Below are positions 7,031 to 13,695 of a stretch of 13,695 nt of DNA, one piece after another. The notes below the pieces were generated by a model. The model saw nothing but the letters and a program-made list of their open reading frames with translations. It ran no database searches and had not been told where the DNA came from. Position 1 is the stretch's first letter. Each line of letters starts with the position of its first letter. This DNA is from an uncultured Oscillospiraceae bacterium. GTDB taxonomy: Bacteria; Bacillota; Clostridia; Oscillospirales; Oscillospiraceae. The translations under genes and the position numbers were made by a program. Location of the stretch: positions 1-13,695 of the forward strand of contig CAJUAC010000069.1 of assembly GCA_910583885.1 (NCBI GenBank), read 5' to 3'.

Positions 7031-7636
7031 ATGAATAGAAAGCCTTGGCTGGCCTTACTGCTGCTCTGCCTGCTGCTGGCAGCCTGCAAGGATCCCAGCC
7101 CTGCCCCCAGCCCGCCGGACAAGCCCGCAGTGGAACCGGAGGCCAGCCAGACACAGAAGGTGGACGGGCCCGCCGTACTGGGCCCCCTGACCGTTGAGCT
7201 GGTGTTGGACTGGGAGGAGACGGACAGGGTCCTGGCCTGCCTGGATCAGCTCTCCTGCCTGCTCAGCGAAGGGCTGCTGGCCCAGGGATACGCGGCAGAG
7301 GGGATTACTGTGACCATCAGTACAGCTGGCGGCATCACCGGCAGCGCCCTGGCGGAGGGCGGCATTGATGCGGCCTGTATGCCGGCGGCGGACTATATAG
7401 AGCATGAGCCCCAGGTGGACGCGCTTTTGATGACAGAGGCGGGCGACTACGTTGTGGCGGTCACAGCGGCCCGGGAGGAGCTGGATGCCGCCTTCCAGGA
7501 GGCGCTGGCTGCCGTGCTGCTGGAGCCGGGAGCGCAGTTCCTGGAGCTCTGCTATCCGGGGACGGTGTACGTCCCCACATCTGAGGAGGCACTCCAGACG
7601 GTGCGCAGCCAGCAGGAGGATACCTATGGCACATAA
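7031..7636 (+). CDS. Small lipoprotein resembling a PhnD-type binding protein lacking its central lobe
   Basis: Residues 1-19 form a lipoprotein signal peptide (hydrophobic core, lipobox LAAC with C19), so the mature protein should be anchored to the outer face of the membrane. A Pro-rich linker follows to about residue 47. Residues 52-125 resemble the N-lobe of phosphonate/phosphite (PhnD-type) ABC binding proteins: beta strand LTVELVL, a long helix, then ITVTISTAGG and EGGIDAACMPAADY, which matches the G-x-VD-x-x-x-x-P/G-x-x-Y pattern. Residues about 140-195 resemble the C-terminal return segment: VVAVTAAREELDAAFQEAL then a helix and VYVPTSEEAL. The intervening lobe of roughly 110 residues typical of about 300-residue homologues is absent, so transport-type ligand closure is doubtful. 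No permease or ATPase gene is adjacent. GAGGAGGA (7016-7023) supports the ATG. The gene overlaps the WYL regulator by 11 bases. Confidence 0.8.
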   Translation: MNRKPWLALLLLCLLLAACKDPSPAPSPPDKPAVEPEASQTQKVDGPAVLGPLTVELVLDWEETDRVLACLDQLSCLLSEGLLAQGYAAEGITVTISTAGGITGSALAEGGIDAACMPAADYIEHEPQVDALLMTEAGDYVVAVTAAREELDAAFQEALAAVLLEPGAQFLELCYPGTVYVPTSEEALQTVRSQQEDTYGT

Positions 7637-8591
7637 GAAATTACGGCTGCTGTATCTGGCGCAGCTCTTCCAGGAGCACACTGACGAGGAGCATCCCGTC
7701 ACGGTCAAGGAGATGATTGACTATCTGGAAACGCTTGGCATCTGTGCTGAACGGAAGGCAGTTTATGACGATCTGGAGCTGCTGCGGATGGCCGGTATGG
7801 ACATCGTACATACCAAGACAAAGACCCACAATTACCACCTGGGCCAGCGCACCTTTGAACTGCCGGAGCTGAAGCTGCTGGTTGATGTTGTCCAAGCCTC
7901 CCCCTTCCTGACGGCCAAAAAGAGCATGGAGCTGATTGGGAAGCTGGAAAGCCTCGCCAGCACAGCCCAGGCAGGGAGCCTGCGGCGGCAGGTCTACGTA
8001 CTGAACCGGGTAAAAACCCACAATGAACAGCTTTATTACAATATTGATGGCATCAACAAGGCCATCAGCGAGGACAAATGTATCCATTTCCAGTATTTTG
8101 ACTGGACACTCCGCGGTGGGCGTTCCTTCCGCCATGGCGGCAAGGTTTACCAGGAGTGCCCGGCAGCCCTGTGCGTAGACCGGAATTACTACCTCATCAC
8201 CTACCGCCCGAAGGAAGGGCGCTTTATCCATTTCCGGGTTGACCGGATCAGCGGCCTGCGGGTGGCAGATCTGGCCCGCCCTGCGCTGCCAGTGGATTTT
8301 GATCCCGCCCGCTATGTGCGCACGATCTTCGACATGCACAGCGGCGACACCCAGCAGGTCACGCTGGAAATGGACAGGTGCCTGCTCAATGTGGTCATGG
8401 ACCGCTTCGGGCTGGATGCGCACTACCGTGCAGGCCCCGACGGGAAGTTCATCGTCTCCGCCCAGGTGGAGGTCAGCCCAACCTTCCTCAGCTGGGTGCT
8501 CTGCTTCGGCGGCCAGGCGCGGATCCTGGAGCCAGCCTCCGCACGGGAGGCGCTCTGCCGCTTGGCAGGCGAAGCGCTGGCAAGGTATTAA
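7626..8591 (+). CDS. WYL-domain transcriptional regulator with N-terminal helix-turn-helix
   Basis: The 321-residue protein has the layout of WYL-family regulators: an N-terminal winged helix-turn-helix (about residues 1-72, with VTVKEMIDYL and AERKAVYDDLELLR as helix 2 and the recognition region), a linker, a WYL domain around 140-215, and a C-terminal extension to 321. The WYL triad is YYL at 188-190 in RNYYLITYRP, and the conserved HFRVDRI follows at 202-208. WYL domains bind small molecules or nucleic acid and control DNA-damage, defence or metabolic genes; the ligand and targets are unknown here. The ATG at 7626 has AGGAGGA at 7614-7620 inside the lipoprotein gene, and the two genes overlap by 11 bases, so co-expression is expected. 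A 126-base palindromic element begins two bases after the stop. Confidence 0.92.
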   Translation: MAHKKLRLLYLAQLFQEHTDEEHPVTVKEMIDYLETLGICAERKAVYDDLELLRMAGMDIVHTKTKTHNYHLGQRTFELPELKLLVDVVQASPFLTAKKSMELIGKLESLASTAQAGSLRRQVYVLNRVKTHNEQLYYNIDGINKAISEDKCIHFQYFDWTLRGGRSFRHGGKVYQECPAALCVDRNYYLITYRPKEGRFIHFRVDRISGLRVADLARPALPVDFDPARYVRTIFDMHSGDTQQVTLEMDRCLLNVVMDRFGLDAHYRAGPDGKFIVSAQVEVSPTFLSWVLCFGGQARILEPASAREALCRLAGEALARY

Positions 8592-8600
8592 AAGGCAGCC

Positions 8601-8638
8601 ATTCTTTTCTTTTGAAAAAGAAAAGAATCAAAAGAAAA
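8601..8638 (+). repeat. AT-rich palindromic repeat, copy B
   Basis: ATTCTTTTCTTTT (8601-8613) and AAAAGAAAAGAAT (8616-8628) form a perfect 13-bp inverted repeat with a two-base spacer, followed by CAAAAGAAAA. The order palindrome, then CAAAAGAAAA, is the same as in copy A on the minus strand. Confidence 0.75.
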
Positions 8639-8673
8639 CTTTACAAGCAGGCATCTGTGGCCCGGCAGCTTTT

Positions 8674-8711
8674 AATTCTTTTTGATTCTTTTTCTTTCCA
8701 AGAAAAAGAAT
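8674..8711 (-). repeat. AT-rich palindromic repeat, copy C
   Basis: ATTCTTTTTCTT (8685-8696) and AAGAAAAAGAAT (8700-8711) form a perfect 12-bp inverted repeat around TCC. Read on the minus strand it continues into CAAAAAGAATT, a variant of the CAAAAGAAAA tail of copies A and B. ATTCTTTTTG/C is tandemly doubled at 8675-8694. Confidence 0.7.
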
Positions 8712-8766
8712 GGCTGCCGCCTCTTTTTTGGTACATATGACGTTGCCGCTTTTCCGTCGACTTTCC

Positions 8767-8797
8767 GCCGTTACACTCCAGGGTGTAACGGCTTTTT
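8767..8797 (+). terminator. Intrinsic terminator or attenuator upstream of the tail-like gene
   Basis: GCCGTTACAC (8767-8776) pairs perfectly with GTGTAACGGC (8783-8792), and TTTTT follows directly at 8793-8797. This is a classical Rho-independent terminator on the + strand. It would end transcripts from the WYL gene, but it stands only 33 bases before the next start codon, so it may act as an attenuator. Confidence 0.85.
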
Positions 8798-8830
8798 GTT
8801 GCGATACTACTACGAAGTGGAGAAGTTTTG

Positions 8831-9949
8831 ATGGATTATACAAAAAACTATCATTTGCCCCAGTGGGTGAAGTCCGACCGCATCATGATGGACGACTTTA
8901 ACCGGATGTGCGCTGATCTTGAAAACGGCCTGACCGGCAACCGGGCAGAGTTCCGGCAGAAGGATAGTGAGCTGTCCGGCAGGATTGAACAGGTGGCAGG
9001 AGAGGCGAGGGCCCAGCTACAGGCGGCTGACCCAGCCTCCCAGGCTTCCTTGAAAACCGGATTGCTGCGGCTGGCCTACAATCACTGCCACCTCCTGGCA
9101 GCGGTGGAAAAGCAGCCGCCCCAGAGCGGATGTTTCTTCCAGCAGCTCAAGGGCTCACCAACCTCTTCCGCCATAAACGGCTTCCTGGTGCGGGGCGACG
9201 CACTTTGGATTGCCCGTGGGACGGCCTCCTATACCACAGAGCAAATCCGTTCCCAGATTAAGCTGGTCTCTGAGATGACCGTCGTAAAAGGCAACGCGGC
9301 AGCCAACACACCTATGGTCGTGCGCTTTACGCCGCCGGGGCCGGTATGTATCAGGGAGTTCCCCTTTACGAATGCATTTAACGACATTTCCAGCAGGATG
9401 ACCACCCTTCATATCGCGCTCTACAATGAAAACACAGGGGAGTATGAGGCGGAGATTGATTACCCGCTGGATCTCGGCCCCCATTCCGGCCGCACGGCTT
9501 TCAGTATTCTGCGCGTCCCCCTCTGTTTCAGCGGCGGCTTTACCTACCGGATTGAAATTTCCACCAGCGACTGCCACTACAGCGGCACCGGCAACTATAA
9601 TCCCACCAGGGATCCTATGATTGCTAAATTCACTGCTGACAGCCTTACAGCCGATACCACCGGCACCATCTCCCGCACAATTCCATGCGGAGAAGCGCGG
9701 ACGGACGGGATTGTCCTCGTCCACTACCGCATGATCGGGACAGGCGGCACCCTCTCCCTCAACTGGGACGGCGCGGTGCTCACCCCTGTCAGGACACGGG
9801 AGCTGACCAACATTGATGGGAAGGCCGTGGCGGAGATGGAATTCCGAAGGAACGCTTCCATCCCTGCCACTACCTCCCTACAGCTGAATGCACGATGCAA
9901 TCCAGGCGGGGAAATCGTCCTCTACGGCTGGGGTATGGCGGCGGTTTGA
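8831..9949 (+). CDS. Protein of unknown function with phage-tail-like N-terminus
   Basis: The 372-residue product is not confidently recognised. Its first 30 residues (MDYTKNYHLPQWVKSDRIMM, then DDFNR) resemble the conserved N-terminus of many clostridial phage tail and fibre proteins (Y-x-x-NY-x-L-x-x-W-x-x-x-D-x-x-x-x-x-DFN). Residues about 30-75 are charged and probably coiled coil (FRQKDSELSGRIEQV). From about 110 to the end the sequence is beta-rich with many Thr, Ser and Gly, as in receptor-binding or carbohydrate-binding modules. There is no signal peptide, membrane segment or catalytic motif. The ATG at 8831 has GGAG at 8819-8822; a TTG one codon earlier is less likely. No other phage gene is in the window. 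It could be a domesticated tail-fibre remnant or a lineage-specific exported protein. It is bounded by terminators on both sides. Confidence 0.8.
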   Translation: MDYTKNYHLPQWVKSDRIMMDDFNRMCADLENGLTGNRAEFRQKDSELSGRIEQVAGEARAQLQAADPASQASLKTGLLRLAYNHCHLLAAVEKQPPQSGCFFQQLKGSPTSSAINGFLVRGDALWIARGTASYTTEQIRSQIKLVSEMTVVKGNAAANTPMVVRFTPPGPVCIREFPFTNAFNDISSRMTTLHIALYNENTGEYEAEIDYPLDLGPHSGRTAFSILRVPLCFSGGFTYRIEISTSDCHYSGTGNYNPTRDPMIAKFTADSLTADTTGTISRTIPCGEARTDGIVLVHYRMIGTGGTLSLNWDGAVLTPVRTRELTNIDGKAVAEMEFRRNASIPATTSLQLNARCNPGGEIVLYGWGMAAV

Positions 9950-9961
9950 TCGAATAGCAGG

Positions 9962-10000
9962 AAGCACCCCCAAGGGCCGAAACCCTTGGGGGTGCTTTTT
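9962..10000 (+). terminator. Strong intrinsic terminator between convergent genes
   Basis: AAGCACCCCCAAGGG (9962-9976) pairs perfectly over 15 bp with CCCTTGGGGGTGCTT (9983-9997) around CCGAAA, with a T-run at 9996-10000. It ends the tail-like gene on the + strand. Read from the minus strand the T-run is poor (TTCCT), but the stem could also slow transcription of the convergent surface-protein gene. Confidence 0.93.
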
Positions 10001-10060
10001 AGAGATTACAGGTTCTTCCTACGAAGCCTGCTGAAAATTCAGGATACTGCGTTGGGAAAA

Positions 10061-10135
10061 TTACTCAGCAGGATCGACAGGAGCGGTGGGATCACTGGGA
10101 TCAGCAGGCTCGCTGGGCTCGACAGGATCAACCGG
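10061..10135 (-). repeat. P-x-x acidic tripeptide tail
   Basis: The last 24 residues of the surface protein are eight tripeptides, each beginning with Pro: PVD PVE PSE PAD PSD, then PTA PVD PAE. Seven of eight end in Asp or Glu. On DNA this appears as related GGATC/GGCTC-containing units. Such tails are expected to be extended and negatively charged. Confidence 0.85.
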
Positions 10136-13100
10136 GGCATCCTTCTTGTCAACAGCCAGAGTGATCTTGGTGTCGGCCGTAACACCGGAGACAGTGATCA
10201 TCCAGGTAGCGGTGCCATTGCTAATCATGGGATCAGCAATCTTAACAACAGCATTGGTGCTGACGGTGTCACAACGAACTGTGTAAGTGGCATCAGTCGT
10301 AACCTTCAGGGTAACAGCGGTGTCCTCACCAGTCGTGTAGGTAGCGCTGGTGATAACACCAGTCACACCTGCGGGCAGGGTATCCAGAGAGACAGTGTAG
10401 GTTCCATCAGGCACGGGAGCACCCTTTGCACTGAAGTTCACCCGAACTCTGTCAGCCTGGTTCCATCTGAAGAATGCATAGTAAGAATCAGCCTCGGCAC
10501 CATCGTATACCTTGAGCTCGCGCGTCTCACCAGCAATTGTCACAGAGACAGAGGGCTCGACGCAACCAGCAGCCAGCTTGAAGTCAACCCGAACGATGAC
10601 ATCGTTGGCCTTAGCAGCCAGATAGATCGCATCGTCATCGAGTGCCTCGGGAGCCAGGAAGGTGTAGGTGGGCTTGTTGTCCGGATCCAGAACAGCCGGA
10701 GCCGGGGTGTTCTCGCTGCCCTCGTCATTGGTGCTGATGTTCTGCCTGGTCATATCGTCCGCAGTCACACCAGAAGCCAGCTCATAGGCAACCTCAACCA
10801 CCACGTTCTGGTAGTTGTTCTCGATCTTCAAGCAGGGAACGCCCTTGTAAGTCTCGTTTGTCCAAGAAACAGAGGTGCCGTCAACGAGAACAGCCTTCAC
10901 AGTATACCCATTAAAGAGCTGATAAATATGAGTCAGGCCGTTAATGGGCTGAGCCAACTCTGCGTTAATCGCGGTAGAGAAGACGCTTGCCGGGATGTAA
11001 ACATACTTGCCTGTGGTCCAGTCGTCTGCATTGTAACCGTTATTGATGTAGTCAGGCAGGTAATGATCCTTACCGTTAATATCGGTGAGGGGCTCGCCCT
11101 GGTAGTAGAGCTTGGAGGCATCATTGCCGTTTACAGCGTTGAAGGTGACAAGGCCGGTCTCGACCTTCTGCTGCTCAGCAATAATCTTGTTCCACTCGCT
11201 GTTCAGCCAGGAAGCGTCCTTAATGTTCTTGTCCTTGGCATCCGCATAGTAGTCGATATCAACGATGAAGGAGACATCGCCCTTGGCGTTCTTGACAATG
11301 ATGATCTCATCATTCTTGTTCAGCTCCTTGTAGCTGTTCAGCTCCTTGATGCTGGACACGCCACGGCTGTTCACGCCGACAGCCAGGATACGGGCGCCAT
11401 TGACGTTGATCCGCTCGCTGTTGTTGGACGCAAAGTCATCATCGTTGTAGTCGATGTACCAAGCACGGTTGGTGCCAATCTCCGCCTCGCGGGTAATGGT
11501 ACCAGCGTACACGCCGTTGTCGTTGTAGCCGACACCGTTCACGCCCAGACGGTCAACGCCACCGGTCAGGGTGTTGGCATCGCGCTCAGCAGAATCGTAC
11601 ACACCATAGAAGCCGTAGGTCGTCCAACCATAGTTGGCATCCCACTCGAGATCCCAGCTGGAATACTCAGGAATCAGGGTGGTGATACTGGCGTTCTCGC
11701 TGTCAACAACATCAAAGTACTTCACACCGTTGGCCAGAGTGGCAGCGGCACGGCTGGCCTGGCTGTTGTTGAAGTAAGCCATGACAACGCTGTCATAGTT
11801 GAACTCTCTGGTCACTTCGACGACGATGACATTGGCAACCCAATAGTCGCGGCCCTCGTAGTTCTCGTTGACGTTCTCAGCAACAGCATAGATGGCGCGG
11901 ATATCCTTTGCATCGACCTTGGGCATGTTCTTGTAACCAACAAAGTGCTGGATGGAACGGCCGCTGACGATGAAGAACTCGGTGTCGTCCACTGCGTCAA
12001 CATAGCTGTTGGTGCTGGCGTAGTTGGTAACAAGACCATTGTCGGCCATGGTGTAGTGAGCGGCACCAGACTTAATGTTCTCGATGCTCAGCTCAATGTA
12101 ATCCTGAGCATAGACAGGATTTACCAGAGAAGGTGCAGCAGTGGTGTTGCCAGCCTTCCGCCAAGCATCCGCAAAGCTGTTCACGGTGTACTTCTCGAAG
12201 ACGCCGTTCTTGTCCAGATCGTAGTAGAACAGCTGCAGGCCGCTCTCCTTCTCGTAGGCATACTCAGTAGCAGGGTACAGGCTTACACCGTCAGCTGCCT
12301 TGGTGTACTTGGCAACGTTGGTGTTGGAGTAGATGGGAGCATTTGTAGTACCATAGTTGAATCTAAAGCTACCACTCTTGCCCAGGTGGCCAGCGGCCTC
12401 CTGCAGATAGTTGTAGGCATAGATACCAGCAATGTTGTTATTGCTCCAGCCGGGGTGGCCGTTACCAACAGTACCATCCCAACTCGTGCTGCGGATGAAG
12501 GGATTGGTATTGCCCATGGTAGCCCAAGCATCATTGCGGCCATAGTAGGAGTTGAGGACAGTGTACTCAGCGGGAGCCTTGTCCTCGCCAGCCATCAGCT
12601 CGGCAATCCAGTAGCCGTTATTGACGAAAGCACCGTTGTTGACGCGAGAGGGATACATCTCGGTCAGCAGGCCGTACTGGCTGCCCTGAGCGAGCTCATA
12701 GGCACGAACGAAGCCAAACTTATCGAGATATACATTGTACTCAACCTGCTCGTCCATGGCGGTGATCACATCGTCCATGTTGGTCTCGTTGCCGATAGCA
12801 GACTGGCCGTAGGTCACATCGTCAGTGGTGGTGACGGTCTCATCCTTGAAGGAGATAGCCTTGATGGTAGCACTCACAGGGGTGACGACCTCGGCATAGA
12901 ACTTGCCATCAATCTCAGCATAGAGGATCACATCGTCAAGCTTGAAGCTGACATCGCCGCCGTCAGGAGTGACAACATCAGCGTCGGTCTTCAGACCACG
13001 ATAGTAGTAGGTATCCTTCTCATCCTTGGTGGTGACACTGACGACCTCATCAAGGACGTAGTCGGTACGCAGGGCATACTCGACAATACCGTCGTTGTTG

Positions 13101-13695
13101 TTGTCGACCAGCTTGAGGTAGTTACCATTATAGGTCTTGTCGAAGTCACCCAGATCCTCGAGGATGTAATCAGCACGGAAGCCCTTCCAGGACATGGTGT
13201 CGGAGTAATCCTTCAGGGAGGTGGTGCCGACATAGACTTCGCCCCAGGTATAGAGGTCAATCTGAGCATCATTATCATACGCAACCCAGCGGCCAGCGTT
13301 GTCGAAGATAGCCTTCATCAGGGTCTTATCCATCTCATCGAACACAGTGCCGGACTTGATGGTACGAATCCAAGACTCATAGGTCTTGGGATGCTCATTG
13401 CCGTCATTGTCGGTGTAGTAATACGTGATAGTCTTGGTTTCTGCGTTCGCACGTAGGAACTCCTGCTGGGCAGCATCCGTAACGCTGTTCTTGGCAATCG
13501 CGTAACGAATCAGGTAATCAGAGGTCCACTTGTCAGTAGCCTGGCTGAAGTTGACGAAGTACTCGGTGTTCTCAGTGACGGAGATAGACTTCTCCTTGGC
13601 GAGATCCTTGACCTTGATCTCCTCGCCCTTGTCAGCAATCACGTTGTCGCCAGTGTCGTACATCTTGTCAGTAACAAGGTTGTAGCCGTTGTTGC
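10061..13695 (-). CDS. Large S-layer-type secreted or surface protein, C-terminal 1210 residues (5' end outside window)
   Basis: The frame is open from the right edge to the TAA at 10061-10063, so the start, signal peptide and any SLH or cell-wall-binding domains lie outside. The visible part is rich in Asp, Asn, Tyr, Thr, Val and Gly and almost free of Cys, typical of clostridial S-layer and large surface proteins. Two EF-hand-like calcium loops are visible: DNNNDGIVE (13079-13105) and DLDKNGVFE (12194-12220). NDEIIIVKNAKGDVSFIVDI is a beta-hairpin style common in such proteins. The C-terminal 250 or so residues look like beta-sandwich domains, then a P-x-x acidic tail ends the protein. No LPxTG motif or membrane anchor is present at the C-terminus. 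Base composition is visibly less GC-rich than the aromatic operon, and codon choice is very restricted, suggesting high expression. The exact family is not established; this is by overall resemblance. Confidence 0.88.
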   Translation of the reverse strand, partial: NNGYNLVTDKMYDTGDNVIADKGEEIKVKDLAKEKSISVTENTEYFVNFSQATDKWTSDYLIRYAIAKNSVTDAAQQEFLRANAETKTITYYYTDNDGNEHPKTYESWIRTIKSGTVFDEMDKTLMKAIFDNAGRWVAYDNDAQIDLYTWGEVYVGTTSLKDYSDTMSWKGFRADYILEDLGDFDKTYNGNYLKLVDNNNDGIVEYALRTDYVLDEVVSVTTKDEKDTYYYRGLKTDADVVTPDGGDVSFKLDDVILYAEIDGKFYAEVVTPVSATIKAISFKDETVTTTDDVTYGQSAIGNETNMDDVITAMDEQVEYNVYLDKFGFVRAYELAQGSQYGLLTEMYPSRVNNGAFVNNGYWIAELMAGEDKAPAEYTVLNSYYGRNDAWATMGNTNPFIRSTSWDGTVGNGHPGWSNNNIAGIYAYNYLQEAAGHLGKSGSFRFNYGTTNAPIYSNTNVAKYTKAADGVSLYPATEYAYEKESGLQLFYYDLDKNGVFEKYTVNSFADAWRKAGNTTAAPSLVNPVYAQDYIELSIENIKSGAAHYTMADNGLVTNYASTNSYVDAVDDTEFFIVSGRSIQHFVGYKNMPKVDAKDIRAIYAVAENVNENYEGRDYWVANVIVVEVTREFNYDSVVMAYFNNSQASRAAATLANGVKYFDVVDSENASITTLIPEYSSWDLEWDANYGWTTYGFYGVYDSAERDANTLTGGVDRLGVNGVGYNDNGVYAGTITREAEIGTNRAWYIDYNDDDFASNNSERINVNGARILAVGVNSRGVSSIKELNSYKELNKNDEIIIVKNAKGDVSFIVDIDYYADAKDKNIKDASWLNSEWNKIIAEQQKVETGLVTFNAVNGNDASKLYYQGEPLTDINGKDHYLPDYINNGYNADDWTTGKYVYIPASVFSTAINAELAQPINGLTHIYQLFNGYTVKAVLVDGTSVSWTNETYKGVPCLKIENNYQNVVVEVAYELASGVTADDMTRQNISTNDEGSENTPAPAVLDPDNKPTYTFLAPEALDDDAIYLAAKANDVIVRVDFKLAAGCVEPSVSVTIAGETRELKVYDGAEADSYYAFFRWNQADRVRVNFSAKGAPVPDGTYTVSLDTLPAGVTGVITSATYTTGEDTAVTLKVTTDATYTVRCDTVSTNAVVKIADPMISNGTATWMITVSGVTADTKITLAVDKKDAPVDPVEPSEPADPSDPTAPVDPAE

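Larger units (their letters stand above)
8594..8719. repeat. 126-base palindromic element after the WYL gene
   Basis: The ends are a perfect 15-bp inverted repeat: GGCAGCCATTCTTTT (8594-8608) and AAAAGAATGGCTGCC (8705-8719). Each arm also folds on itself, and the arms contain repeat copies B and C in opposite orientation. A third GGCAGC at 8664-8669 can compete for the right-hand GCTGCC (8714-8719), so at least two exclusive folds exist. CTCTTTTTT follows at 8721-8729. It may be a MITE-like element, a terminator, or both. Confidence 0.7.

Noticed and set aside
6274..8719. The AT-rich repeats as a CRISPR array.
   Set aside because: There are only three copies in mixed orientation, without regular spacers or cas genes.
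10031..10042. CTGAAAATTCAG as a terminator stem for the surface-protein gene.
   Set aside because: The stem is only 5 bp with a 2-base loop, too small to be stable.
9986..13456. A 1156-residue open frame on the + strand opposite the surface protein.
   Set aside because: It starts at a TTG inside the terminator stem, has no ribosome-binding site, and its product is a low-complexity Val/Ile/Leu/Gly/Asp sequence. The opposite frame gives coherent protein with calcium loops. The openness is explained by missing TTA, CTA and TCA codons.

Overview
The window reads as part of a chromosome from a Gram-positive anaerobe of the class Clostridia, most likely the Oscillospiraceae (relatives of Flavonifractor, Lawsonibacter or Oscillibacter). 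The placement is inferred from the GC-rich coding style, strong AGGAGG ribosome-binding sites, the AroE-AroK fusion, the short AroA and an S-layer-like giant surface protein. No taxonomic marker gene is present.

Region 1 (1-5483, + strand) is a tightly packed aromatic amino-acid operon: aroB (3' end only), aroA, aroC, pheA (chorismate mutase-prephenate dehydratase-ACT), an aroE-aroK fusion, and aroQ (type II dehydroquinase). Together these encode steps 2 to 7 of the shikimate pathway, from 3-dehydroquinate synthase to chorismate synthase, plus the two steps from chorismate to phenylpyruvate. Three of the five junctions overlap and one has a 4-base gap. The exception is an 89-base, hairpin-rich spacer between pheA and aroE-aroK. 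DAHP synthase and tyrA are not in the window and may lie to the left.

Region 2 (5533-8591, + strand) holds four accessory genes: a ferritin-like four-helix protein with a Pro/Ala/Gly-rich linker and apparently incomplete metal ligands; an HD-domain hydrolase; a small lipoprotein that looks like a phosphonate-type (PhnD-like) binding protein without its central lobe; and a WYL-domain transcriptional regulator that overlaps the lipoprotein gene. AT-rich palindromic repeats of one family sit before the HD gene and, as an inverted pair forming a 126-base palindrome, just after the WYL gene.

Region 3 (8767-10000) starts with an intrinsic terminator, followed only 33 bases later by a gene of unknown function whose N-terminus resembles phage tail/fibre proteins, and ends with a second strong intrinsic terminator.

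Region 4 (10061-13695, - strand) is the C-terminal 1210 residues of a very large secreted or surface protein (S-layer type), convergent with the rest. It has two EF-hand-like calcium loops, beta-sandwich-like C-terminal sequence and a regular P-X-X acidic tail. Its start and any signal peptide or SLH domains lie beyond the right edge. The gene avoids TTA, CTA and TCA codons so strictly that an in-phase antisense frame stays open for almost 3.5 kb. No tRNA, rRNA, CRISPR array or insertion sequence was seen. I found no convincing undescribed multi-gene system. The least explained items are the repeat family, the terminator next to the tail-like gene, and the PhnD-like lipoprotein plus WYL pair.
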